This document shows, piece after piece, positions 41,401-48,092 of a DNA stretch of 64,000 bases; positions within the stretch are counted from its first letter, which is position 1; each line of letters starts with the position of its first letter. The position numbers and the translations under genes were made by a program. The stretch lies in assembly GCA_951804985.1 (NCBI GenBank), contig OX638133.1:5662501-5726500 (forward strand), in the 5' to 3' direction. The stretch comes from Dryomyza anilis. Its lineage: Eukaryota > Arthropoda > Insecta > Diptera > Dryomyzidae. The notes under the pieces are model-generated. The model saw only the letters and a program-made list of their open reading frames with translations, was not told the DNA's origin and made no database searches.

Positions 41401-43996
41401 TAACCAGTCGTTCGCCAAATCCTAAACGGTACGTAAATGGATTACTATACAAATAAAATATATTCTGCATTCAATCCTTGGTACAAAGGATTAACGGGGT
41501 CAAGTTTGGTTTTCTTTACTTCAGAAGTTTTATAACGAAACGTTTTCCGTATGCCTGAAGGGCGGAAAGCTGGAGTAGTGGTGGATGTTTGTTTGAAATT
41601 TGCCAATATCTAAAATGTCGGGAAATAGAGACGCAGGGAGATCGTTCGACAAACGACAGTGCGACTGAAAAATAAATTCTGTCTGTAGTGCGTGATTCTG
41701 TTGAGAGTCGAGTGGACTACGAAGGGGTGGGCTTGATTTAATGCCTGAATAGAACGACAGAATATACGACCTGGTGGAATCCGGCCATGTATAATACCTA
41801 TAAAACAGACTTACATACCCGTGGGGCAGCTAGTACCTTAAGTTGGCGAAAACTTCAAAAGTCAAATTGACCTACACTATTTTTTTTCATTGTATAGTAA
41901 ATTAAATCGGCTACAATTAATTTGCCATTTATTTGCAGGAAAAAAATGTTGGCAAAATATTTATAATTAATGATACAGATCGATAGGTGCTTTGAAAACA
42001 AACAATAAATGCCTTTACATCACTATTTAATCTTGTACCATTAAAGAGTTATAGCAAAAAAACGAAAAGATTCGTCCTTTTGGCATGACAAGATTTTCAA
42101 TTTCTTCTCTTTAATGGTACAAGATAAAATAGTAGTGTAAACTTTTAATTGTTTGTTTTTAAAGCACCTATCGATTGGCATCATTATTTAAAAAATATTT
42201 TGCCAAACATTTTTTCCTGGCAAATTAATGTTAATATTTTTAATTAATGATGCCAATAGATAGGTGCTTTAAAAGCAAACATTTAATGCCTTTACATTAC
42301 TATTTTATCTTGCGCTAATAAAAAGTTATAGCATAAAAAACAAAAATATTTACGTTTTGATCAGGATATACCCTCACAAAATCCGTATTTATAGTTCAGT
42401 AGGTTGTCCAAATCTAAAGATATTTTATATACGTTATAATAATTGACGAATAAACCAAAATAACAGAAAAAATTGAAAAAAAATATAAATTTTGCTAATT
42501 TTTAAAGCACTTCAATCTTTAAAATTTGATTTCCCAACATTTTAAAAATGCACATTCGGCTCTTTGGCATGACAGTGACGAAAACAAAAACGTTTCGGAC
42601 ACGCTCCGGCAAAACTGATTATATTCTTATTAAGTACACATATTAAATTTTTCAAAACACTAATGAAAATGTTGCCTTTTTTTTACCTTTTCGGAGCATT
42701 TATACTAATATTAAAATTTTCAACAGTTTTTGGTTGTATGGAAGGTACCACGACTACTTGTCCTATCAAGATGAAATTTGGACAAGTGAATTATATCAAC
42801 GAAAAATTATATTTTATAAAACTCCATCACTATAGCTCTATTAATTTCCAATATATGACATTTTTAACATTTTTGTTATATGGGAAGTACCACGACCACT
42901 TGTCCAATCAATATGAAATTTTGAGTACTTCATTATATTAACAAAAAACATTCTACTATAAAATTGCATCACTGTAGCTCCCGTAATTCCCAACATATAT
43001 TAATTCAATAATTTCAGTTATATGGGAGGTACCACGCCCACTCTTAAAAATCAACATCTAAATGTGGATTATTAAATTTGTATACAATAATAGTCAATCC
43101 TCATACTTATTTTCCTAAAAATAACACAATTTGAAGTTTTCGCCAGCTTTTGGTACTCACTGCCCCACTGTGCGACGGTTCTTCGGTGCTCAAAAAAACC
43201 AATAGAGGTTGAAATATGGAAATATGTCCACGGAAAACATTTTTTCTCGTTTTGTTGATTAGTGTAATCGATTAAATGAAAAAAATTATAAATAATACTA
43301 TTTCTGTAATCCTTACTGAAAACTGCACAAACTATACAAATTTCCCTTGTGACCTAATTTTTCCTTACTTTGATATTTGTAAAAATTCAAATGAAAACTA
43401 TATCTTTTCATTTGCAGTTCGAAAACTAGTCCCATTTCTGTGCCTGGCGCTAATGCTGCGCGCCAACGTCAAGAGTCGACATCCTCGAACGGCAGTTGGC
43501 AGGTGGTCACCGACACCGGCTCCATTGATTCCGTGATGAATGGCAGTTACATGATGCGCTTTGTGCAGCAAGACACCTGCTCCGTGACTTCGTGCAATTC
43601 CAATGGCCACGGTGTTGGTGGTGGTGGCGGCATCTATGCCGGTTACACGCACACGCCAAGCACCGGCAGCGGTAGCAGCAGCAGTAATGGTGCAACTAAT
43701 GGAGGCAGTGGTGGATACTCCATATTAAATGGTGCTGCGACGAATGCAGCGCGCGAAACAACGAAAACACCAACAACGCTGTGAGTATGATACAAATGTG
43801 ACTTGATTTTATGTTGATATTAATTAATAATTTTTTATTTATTTCAAATTTGTTTAATAGACGCAAACAACGCCTGAACGCAGTGCGTGCCATTTTTATA
43901 CAAGCCTACGGCAAAACCATCGGACTGAAATTCAAGGAAGGCTCTGCCATGAATTTGGCCACATTTGTGGGCACGCTAGCGGATCAACTGTTTTAG
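11297..43996 (+). CDS. EDTP: Myotubularin-related lipid phosphatase, MTMR14/EDTP
   Basis: An inositol lipid 3-phosphatase (MTMR14/Jumpy; fly egg-derived tyrosine phosphatase) acting on PI3P and PI(3,5)P2, which restrains autophagy and is important in muscle and oogenesis. Coding exons are 11297-11398, 38919-39727, 40525-41079, 41141-41227, 41297-41428, 43418-43780 and 43861-43996. All joins keep frame and give 727 residues. Exon 1 (34 residues, LHDLLDTF) matches the short helical N-terminus of MTMR14. Exon 2 carries LIRKCESLF, an Asn/Gly/Thr-rich insert and the conserved YARCRQRF...ICRSATI block. Exon 3 holds the catalytic loop HCISGWDRTPLF, with Cys at about residue 408 and Arg at 414 (C-x5-R). 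The C-terminus has the conserved SWQVVTDTGSI and a final helix. Ser/Gly-rich linkers are disordered. Intron 1 is about 27.5 kb. Confidence 0.95.
11399..13300. other. EDTP intron 1, 5' part
   Basis: No exon or element was recognised with confidence. Two imperfect direct copies of about 85 bp (containing CAGAAATAAATTA and GAAATGCTAA) lie near 12140-12225 and 12295-12370. A GTCCGTCCGTCC run is at 12640-12655. A moderately GC-richer block at 11550-11960 has no convincing reading frame. Confidence 0.45.
13308..13386 (-). mobile_element. tRNA-derived SINE head fragment (copy 2)
   Basis: On the minus strand this reads like the 5' head of a tRNA-derived SINE: CGGTAGTTCGATTGGTTAGTGCG (A-box region, within 13350-13380), then GGTTCAATCCC as B box. 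No body or tail follows. It ends a few bases before the foldback element at 13396. Confidence 0.6.
13396..14050. mobile_element. Foldback/MITE family 1, copy B
   Basis: Starts CGTCACTATCATACC and ends GGCATGACAGTGACG. It is bounded by a perfect 4-bp repeat ATAT (13392-13395 and 14051-14054). At 655 bp it is shorter than copies A and D and shows the same internal inverted segments (TTTAAAGGCATTAATTGTTT, ATTTAAAAATATTTTGTCAAA). Confidence 0.85.
14535..14822 (-). mobile_element. tRNA-derived SINE (copy 3)
   Basis: Reverse orientation relative to copy 1. Read on the minus strand it begins CGGTAGCTCAATGTTAGTGCG, has a degenerate B box near 14765, the shared body words (TTCATAGAAACATA, GAAAAGCTCTCACC, TTCGGATTCGGC, TGTAGGTCCCACCACTTTGA) and a tail GGACTTTAGTGCCAAACTG with ATT repeats. 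It is close to full length. Confidence 0.82.
14823..16527. other. EDTP intron 1, AT-rich stretch
   Basis: Strongly AT-rich, with homopolymer runs and no recognisable element, exon or RNA gene. Confidence 0.5.
16528..17112. mobile_element. Probable TIR element rich in GATTAATC words
   Basis: The ends are AGGGCTGTGCGATAAATC (16528 on) and GATTAATAGCACAGTCCT (to 17112), which are imperfect inverted repeats. The left arm is packed with ATTAATCA words. A related piece lies at 34434-34545 (GGCTGTGTCATTATCAATAA). No coding capacity, so a MITE-like element is the best reading. Confidence 0.6.
17113..18572. other. EDTP intron 1, AT-rich stretch
   Basis: Nothing recognisable. Open frames here are short and AT-driven. 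Confidence 0.5.
18573..18930. repeat. Tandem repeat, about 115-bp unit, near three copies
   Basis: The phrase TGAGTGTTTTAGGAGTAATA recurs at 18646 and 18761, exactly 115 bp apart, each followed by AAAGTGTCAGAAATATGA and CTCATAAAATGG. Diverged part-units flank these on both sides. Adjacent full units are very similar, indicating recent amplification. Confidence 0.8.
18931..20990. other. EDTP intron 1 stretch with an (AT)n microsatellite
   Basis: Mostly AT-rich without recognisable genes. A TA-dinucleotide microsatellite covers about 20385-20421. The block 19250-19440 is somewhat less AT-rich with several ACGTTG words but no clear motif. Confidence 0.5.
20991..22280. mobile_element. TIR element with internal GTCCCGTCCGGAA repeats
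   Basis: The ends GGGCATTTCC (20991) and GGAAATGCCC (to 22280) are perfect inverted repeats, flanked on both sides by ATAT, which may be a 4-bp target duplication or part of the repeat. The phrase GTCCCGTCCGGAA occurs at about 21503, 21919, 22107 and 22254, with a variant at 21337. No transposase frame was found, so it is non-autonomous. A SINE-tail-like piece lies at 21640-21683. Confidence 0.7.
21640..21683 (+). repeat. SINE tail fragment
   Basis: The piece TAGGACTGTAGTGCCAAACT followed by ATT repeats matches the 3' end of the SINE copies at 6560-6895 and 14535-14822. The rest of the SINE is absent. Confidence 0.55.
22281..23581. other. EDTP intron 1 stretch
   Basis: No gene or element recognised. 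Ordinary AT-rich intron sequence. Confidence 0.45.
23582..24270. mobile_element. Foldback/MITE family 1, copy C (right end altered)
   Basis: The left terminus CGTCACTGTCATGCTAAAGG is intact and preceded by ATAT. The interior follows copy A closely. At the right end the expected terminal sequence is replaced by CACTATCATGCCAAAGGGG in direct instead of inverted orientation, so this terminus has been rearranged. Confidence 0.8.
24271..25550. other. EDTP intron 1 stretch with a GC-richer island
   Basis: The segment 24840-25530 is less AT-rich, with many CTG/GTT words, CCGCCACCGCGTGCC and repeated TTGTTGTTG. The open frames in it are low-complexity and look non-coding. It could be an intronic enhancer, an alternative promoter or an untranslated exon; sequence alone does not decide. 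Confidence 0.4.
25551..26652. mobile_element. Possible TIR element carrying a GC-richer degenerate segment
   Basis: The ends TACCCAACTAGACAAATTATG (25551) and CATTATACGAAATG... complement, closing TCTACTTGGGTA (to 26652), are imperfect inverted repeats. The interior 25960-26530 is clearly less AT-rich than its surroundings and has several interrupted frames on both strands without any family I can name. It may be a decayed transposase or a captured gene piece. Confidence 0.5.
26653..27289. other. EDTP intron 1, A-rich stretch
   Basis: Runs of A and T with repeated GAAAAAAATT words at 26690-26830. Nothing else recognised. Confidence 0.5.
27290..28365. repeat. Tandem repeat, about 339-bp unit, about three copies
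   Basis: The phrase CGCGTGGATGTGCCCCTAAG occurs at 27721 and 28060 (339 bp apart). ATCACCAATTTGAAATATTT occurs at 27661 and 27999 (338 bp). CGAACGTGTGAGGAGCGG occurs at 27971 and 28325. A more diverged unit lies upstream near 27285-27400 (CGTGTGACCCGCGGCTT, TATGTGCCCCTAAC). The unit is satellite-like and non-coding. Confidence 0.8.
28366..28816. other. EDTP intron 1 stretch
   Basis: Nothing recognisable. Confidence 0.4.
28817..29031. mobile_element. Small mariner-like MITE
   Basis: The ends AAAGGGTTTTTCAACAGGGA (left) and its near-complement TCTTATTGAAAAACCTTTT (right) are inverted repeats, continuing into CTACAAAAG / CTTTTGTAG. TA dinucleotides border both ends, fitting Tc1/mariner TA insertion. 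About 215 bp, no transposase. Confidence 0.65.
29032..31532. other. EDTP intron 1 stretch with GC-richer island 29540-30420
   Basis: The block 29540-30420 stands out: GAGCGAGCGAGCG (29650), CGCGCGCG, CAACAGCAACAAG repeats and GTCGTCGTCGTC (30400). This is typical of fly 5' UTR or promoter sequence. No convincing coding frame exists. It could be an alternative EDTP promoter or first exon, or an enhancer. A possible MITE fragment begins near 30623 (CATTCAGAAAAAAAAATCTC). Confidence 0.4.
31533..32296. mobile_element. MITE-like element with CACCGAAAAAA ends
   Basis: CACCGAAAAAATTAATG (31533) and TACAGTATTTTTTTCGGTG (to 32296) are inverted ends. The interior repeats ACTACATTTGTATGG and AAATGTATTTAAAATAAATAC words. 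A diverged partial repeat of the same interior follows at 32320-32570. Confidence 0.6.
32297..33199. other. EDTP intron 1 stretch
   Basis: Includes the partial MITE interior at 32320-32570 and a GATCA-rich stretch at 32750-33190 (many ATGATC and CCCGATCA words) of unknown nature, just upstream of the reverse-transcriptase remnant. Confidence 0.4.
33200..33790 (+). pseudogene. Non-LTR retrotransposon reverse transcriptase remnant
   Basis: Frames read with stops removed show the order of motifs of a LINE reverse transcriptase. FRQGDSQSCDLFNLI is equivalent to the RQGD..SP.LFN block. LLRYADGIK is equivalent to the catalytic F/YADD box, here YADG. VLLYGAEA and LGAFERKILRKIY follow, as in the thumb region. 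Multiple stops and frameshifts make it dead. The 5' part of the element and the endonuclease were not found. Confidence 0.85.
33791..34916. other. EDTP intron 1 stretch with GATTAATC fragment
   Basis: At 34434-34545 a fragment related to the element at 16528-17112 is present (GGCTGTGTC, GATTAATCAGAATTCTG). The rest is AT-rich without recognisable content. Confidence 0.45.
34917..35136. mobile_element. MITE with CACCCAGAAAAAAA ends
   Basis: CACCCAGAAAAAAATTAC and TATTTTTTTCTGGGTG form inverted ends of a 220-bp element. Interior words (ATTAAAATTGGTCAATAGG, TTTAATAGTAAAAACTATTA) recur at 51690-52535 and around 30623-30760, defining a family. Confidence 0.65.
35137..36592. other. EDTP intron 1 stretch with GC-richer island 35640-36060
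   Basis: The block 35640-36060 is less AT-rich (GCAACAGCAACAAATCG, TCGGTCGGTCGGTTG, CTGGTCGTCTGGGACG). Open frames on both strands overlap and are low-complexity, arguing against coding. A regulatory or untranslated-exon role is possible. Confidence 0.4.
36593..37000 (+). pseudogene. LINE 3' fragment (C-terminus of ORF2)
   Basis: Broken frames give the characteristic end of a jockey-type ORF2: VVHSVLNRTTHYRDNSFF, then RLWNNLPASVFPDIF and FKANIHRHY. This is the R..WN.LP...F...F pattern. Stops and frame changes lie upstream. A related copy lies in reverse orientation at 41540-41828 with its 5' continuation at 43171-43215. Confidence 0.85.
37001..37559. other. EDTP intron 1, T/G-rich stretch
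   Basis: A TTTTGTTTTTG-rich run occupies 37270-37430. At 37487-37550 a fragment (GGGAAGTGCCACGTC) resembles the GGGAAGTACCACGACCACTT unit at 42735-43060. Confidence 0.45.
37560..38764. mobile_element. Foldback/MITE family 1, copy D (longest)
   Basis: Starts CGTCACTATCATGCC and ends TGGCATCACAGTGACG. A perfect 4-bp duplication TTAT lies at 37556-37559 and 38765-38768. At 1205 bp it is the longest copy, with several internal palindromic segments (ACCTATCGATCTGCATCATT and complements, TTGCTATAACTC and complements). Its right end lies about 150 bp before the EDTP exon 2 acceptor. Confidence 0.88.
41540..41828 (-). pseudogene. LINE 3' fragment, reverse copy
   Basis: Read on the minus strand it parallels 36650-36945 (for example CCACCAGGTCGTATATTCT, CAAGCCCACCCCTTCGTAGT and ATCTCCCTGCGTCTC). 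It has a deletion of about 20 bp relative to that copy. It stops abruptly at the TIR element beginning at about 41829 and resumes at 43171-43215. It is dead. Confidence 0.8.
41829..43170. mobile_element. TIR element inserted in the LINE, itself hit by a foldback element
   Basis: Left end GTGGGGCAGCTAGTACC...GGCGAAAACTTCAAA and right end TTGAAGTTTTCGCCAGC...CTGCCCCACTG form inverted repeats of about 40 bp. The outside sequence is the reverse LINE copy on both sides. Three diverged direct units of roughly 145 bp, each with a GGGAAGTACCACGACC-like core, occupy 42735-43060. The foldback element 41915-42580 lies inside. No transposase frame was seen. Confidence 0.75.
41915..42580. mobile_element. 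Foldback/MITE family 1, copy E (left end lost)
   Basis: The right terminus TTTGGCATGACAGTGACG is intact. The left CGTCAC end is missing and homology begins near TTAATTTGCCATTTATTTGC. Interior palindromes match copy D. Confidence 0.8.
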
Positions 43997-44883
43997 TTCG
44001 CAAATTATTATTATTATTTTGAAATCACACAAAACCAATGCCGTGAACTCTAAACAACGCATTAAGGCTTCTTTTATTTTTTAGTGTACTCTTGTTTTAT
44101 TTTTACGCTTTTTTTATAACTTAAAATATAATCATGAAAATAATTAAATTATGTTTTATAATCTAAGTTAAATTATGTTTTACTTTTACTAGATTTCTTC
44201 TTTTTGCAAACAATGATGTATTTTTATAAATGATTTTTTTAGTTTAATTCTTTTCTGCATTGTAATTATGTTTAATACGTATGTATGTAAATTTCTAAAT
44301 ACACTTAGTTCGCTGCTAAATATACATAGTCTTAAGAATAAATAACAACAAATAACAACAACAAATACAATGCAACAAATGCTGCCGCATATACTTAGAG
44401 TTTGATATTGAAGCAACGATGTACTCGTTAAAACAAATCGTAGTTTTACTCTTTTATTTTGTTTTTTTATTTTTACACAAAATCGAAAATTTAAAGCAGC
44501 GCGTTTACGAGCGACGATATTATTGTAATAGTATAATATAATTGTTTATGTTATAATAAATTTAATTTCTAAAATTTGTGGTGTTTTTCTTATTTTTTTT
44601 TAATTGAAGTCATGCGATTTTGAAGCAATAAATAGATTTAAAAGTTGAGAAGAGAACAACCGGTAACAGAAACAGTTTTGAAAGTCCGAAATATTTCTTG
44701 TTTTAGGGCCCCCTTTTGTATTTCGAATGACGTTAAAATGATGTCTTTATTATTTGAATAACACGATTTTGCCATGGACATACCATACATCAATTCTATA
44801 TAATTCACTGGTGCTGATATTGACGTCATACTCAAGTTTTTTCTATTACGTGACGTTTTTGGGAAAATTGCAATCGTATATTT

Positions 44884-45128
44884 AGGGTGTGTGCGTATTC
44901 GACTAAATTGCTGACTAAACTAAATTTTGTCGGTAATGCAGTGTTCGACTTTTCAATTTAGCAAATTTTCGGGCAGACTAAATTCAACTAAGTTGGATAA
45001 CAGCAAACAGACATATTATAATCGATCGATTATGGACTTTGACGATTACCGGTTAACGAATGGCGATCGAATGAAAAGCCGTTCGATTTAGTTTAGTCAG
45101 CAATTTAGCCGAATTCGCACACGCCCTT
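44884..45128. mobile_element. MITE family 2, copy 2 (uninterrupted)
   Basis: Ends AGGGTGTGTGCGTATTCGAC and GCCGAATTCGCACACGCCCT are inverted repeats. The 245-bp unit gives the empty-site reference (ACATATTATAATCGATCG) for the foldback insertion in copy 1 at 2965-3922. Confidence 0.8.
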
Positions 45129-46009
45129 AAGCCTTTCTCACCCACTACTTAAAATAAAAAAATATATTCAGCCCTATCGTGAAAGCAAATTCCCACGAAT
45201 ATGATTCTCCATTCCCAATGCTCCTATCATGAATACAAACTCCCACGAATTTATTCTCATATAAAATACTCCTCTATCGGCAATGATTTCGAAACTTGGA
45301 AAATGAATTTAGGAAAAATATGGAAAAATACAATATGATAGGAGCTACTAAAAATAATTTTTCGTATACGGAAAACTAACTTTTCATAGGTTTATAGGAT
45401 GAAATTTTAATTCAGTCTGTACTGAGGAAATATAGCTTGTACCATTGTCTTTATGGTATTTCCAGACAAGATGTTTAGTGCTATTTTTAAAGAAAGTTTT
45501 CAGACATGTTATGGATTCGTAAGATATTTACGGGGTCAATACATCCGTATCCTCCGAAATATATTAGTTTAAATATTTAGGATAACATTAATGTTTTTAA
45601 AATAGCGATAAAAGAGTTAACTGTTTTTTTTAATTTTGAATCTTTTAAAATGTCGGGTTAGATTACGGAATATTAAGACCTTTAACCATCATATACGTCG
45701 TGAATCGAAAATGGCAGGACAAAAATTAGTCGGTGAATTTTGTTCAGGTTACACCTTGATAATTTTATTATTTAAAGACCATTTTTATTTAAAATTGCAG
45801 AAGAAATATTGACCACCACCTTTTATGGTTTGCGATTTAACCAGTTTTGTCGCTCTCCTGAAAAACTGTGTTTTTGTAGATAGACTGTATTGAATATAAG
45901 CCCTCGATATTATACAAGCATTTTAAGTTTAAACAGTTTTTGACGGCATATTTTAAAAGGGATAACCGATAAAAAAATGTTAGTAATTTTCATAGTTAAT
46001 TCCCGGCAT

Positions 46010-46200
46010 ACCAAACGATATCGTAACGAAGTCGAACCGATATCATTATTATCGTTTTCGATAATAATGATATATCGATAACATTATTATCGTTTTCGAC
46101 TATCGTCAACGATTCGAGAATGATAGCGTTCTCGATGAAAATGGCTCTATCGTTAACGATATCGATATTGTATGAATGCTCGATATCGAAACTAATTCGA
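46010..46200. repeat. ATCGATA/TTATCG-rich palindromic repeat block
   Basis: Short imperfect repeats of ATTATTATCGTTTTCGATA and GATATCGATA in both orientations fill about 190 bp. It is non-coding and can form hairpins. I know of no function. Confidence 0.6.
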
Positions 46201-47222
46201 AAAGTTATTCAATTTCGATATCGAAACGAATTCAAAGAGTTTATTCAATTTCGATACTATTTTAATGAATTTGCCTAGAAATTATCTTTCATGGATAAGT
46301 GCACCGAGCATTCTATAGCATCCATAACATTAAAATTGTTTACCTAGTTTGGGATTAAAAATTAGTTTATTGATCCAAAAATATTTCATACTTACTAAAT
46401 TTTAAAAGTTTCTGTACAATCGAAACTATGTTTATTGGGTTTGAACTACGATCTTTAAAACCATAAATAATTTTCTTATTTAACATTTGATCCACAATGC
46501 TAAAACAAAACGTACAACAATAGTCTAAAAAATCAATATTTTTCGAGTTTAGATATCTTAAAACCCCATCGGAATAATATTTGTTGATATATTTTAATTA
46601 GTCATGACAATTGAAAAAAAACTAGAAAAAAACAAGGGACTGTACTTTTTTAATTCTAAAAAGTGTCTGAAAATAGCCTAAACTTTCGAGAGCAATTTTC
46701 GTAAAACAATAGAAAAAAAACTGAGTATGCAGTCAAACCGCGAATTATAATTTCAAACGAACAAAATTTGAATTAGCTCCCAAACTCTTTGATTTGTACA
46801 ATCCTAAAGTATTTCCAATATAGTTTGATACGTCCAATATAAGAAAAAAACAATTTTTCTAAGGAAAGATTATTTTTGATTTTATATTGGATATTGTGAT
46901 GGAAAGAATAACAACTCTAAAAACGAAAAGTAGAACCGTTTTTTAAACAAGTTAGTTCGATAGTTTATTAAAAGTAATGAATTATTTCTTCTATCAATAA
47001 TCTTAAATACTAATAAATAATACAAAAATATTCCAAAAGTATTCCAAAGAAACAATTATAAAATCTGAAGTGCCTCAGATATACACAAATATTTTTATAA
47101 ACCAACTATTGAAGTTTTTAAAATGTAATTAGTAATTACTGAGTTCTACTCCTACAACGACAATATTCCCAATTACTTTCGCACTCCAATAATTAAATAT
47201 GTTATGTGTGTAATTCTATCTT

Positions 47223-48092
47223 TTAAGCGCCCAATATGGATAGTGGCTCATCATCGTCGCTGCTAAAATAATTTCTTTTAATTTGCGGCATCTTGCACCG
47301 TTTTACACGCACTCTACATTCGCGCACATAATAATGAGCACGCGCCAATGGCACGAATCTTGGACGACGCAGTGGCACCAACAGCTCGTTAGTGGCAGTT
47401 TTGAATTCATTGTCACTTGACTCATCGCTGCTCGCTATTAGCGTTCTCTTGGATGCAATATTAATGTGCGTACTTTTGCTTGATGTTGATGGTTTATTGA
47501 TGTCGTCTTTCCCGTGCTCGCCCTCGTCGACGTCATCCATTATGCCATTATCATCGAGTTTAATCAACTGCAGGAACTCGCGACATTCCTCCTCGACTTT
47601 TTCCATCGATATCTGCTGTTCTGTCAGAGCGGCTTTTGAATCTATTTCATGCTTGAGTATTAGCTTCATCATGTCTTCTTCCAATTGAAGACGCGTCGAC
47701 AGCGGCATTTGCTCCACCATGCCTATGGAATTTAGTACCATTCGCTGCGCATCAGTCAAAGGTTTGGTAGCACTATCAGACCTTTGACTCTGTTCAATTT
47801 TTAAAAGGAACTCTCGTATGTAGCCGTGTTTTTTACTCATTTGTTCCAGTTGACGCCATCTATCATGCAGCATTTTTGGAGTGTAGGGCTTGTCAAAATA
47901 ACAACTGCCATAGGATGCATTGAAAGATTGCGCTACTTGCTGCCAGCCCCATTCGTTATAGTCTGCATCATTGTGCGCTATGTGGCTCTTACAGATTAAG
48001 AAAGGATATAGCTGCAAGATTTCCAGTAGTTTTTCATCGTTCAACACCTTCTTGCCGGTGTTATCCTTATTGGACATGTGCACAGCGGACAT
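47223..48092 (-). CDS. MADF / Myb-SANT-like (Adf-1 family) DNA-binding protein
   Basis: A single-exon gene of 289 residues, probably a sequence-specific DNA-binding or chromatin protein. Residues about 20-95 have the MADF pattern: EKLLEILQLYPFLICKSH at the start, a WGWQQVAQSF helix in the middle, and MLHDRWRQLEQM at the recognition helix, with the expected spaced tryptophans. Residues about 110-195 are helical and acidic. The C-terminus has a Ser/Asp-rich stretch (SSDESSDNEF) and a basic block (VRVKRCKMPQIKRN) that could be a nuclear localisation signal, ending with SSDDDEPLSILGA. The ATG at 48092 has the context CCAAAATGTC; a second Met is six codons on. The BESS dimerisation motif was not recognised. 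It is convergent with EDTP. I do not know the exact fly orthologue; flies have dozens of such genes. Confidence 0.85.
   Translation of the reverse strand: MSAVHMSNKDNTGKKVLNDEKLLEILQLYPFLICKSHIAHNDADYNEWGWQQVAQSFNASYGSCYFDKPYTPKMLHDRWRQLEQMSKKHGYIREFLLKIEQSQRSDSATKPLTDAQRMVLNSIGMVEQMPLSTRLQLEEDMMKLILKHEIDSKAALTEQQISMEKVEEECREFLQLIKLDDNGIMDDVDEGEHGKDDINKPSTSSKSTHINIASKRTLIASSDESSDNEFKTATNELLVPLRRPRFVPLARAHYYVRECRVRVKRCKMPQIKRNYFSSDDDEPLSILGA

Larger units (their letters stand above)
43997..47222. other. Intergenic between convergent EDTP and the MADF-like gene
   Basis: EDTP 3' UTR probably extends into the first part; an AATAAA lies at about 44555. A complete MITE family 2 copy is at 44884-45128. 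A block at 46010-46200 is rich in CGATATCG and TTATCGTTTTCG words. No gene was recognised in the remainder. Confidence 0.5.

Noticed and set aside
43276..43536. 86-codon frame reading into EDTP exon 6
   Set aside because: It crosses the good acceptor at 43417 in the wrong frame; the EDTP exon frame is confirmed by the conserved SWQVVTDTGSI block.
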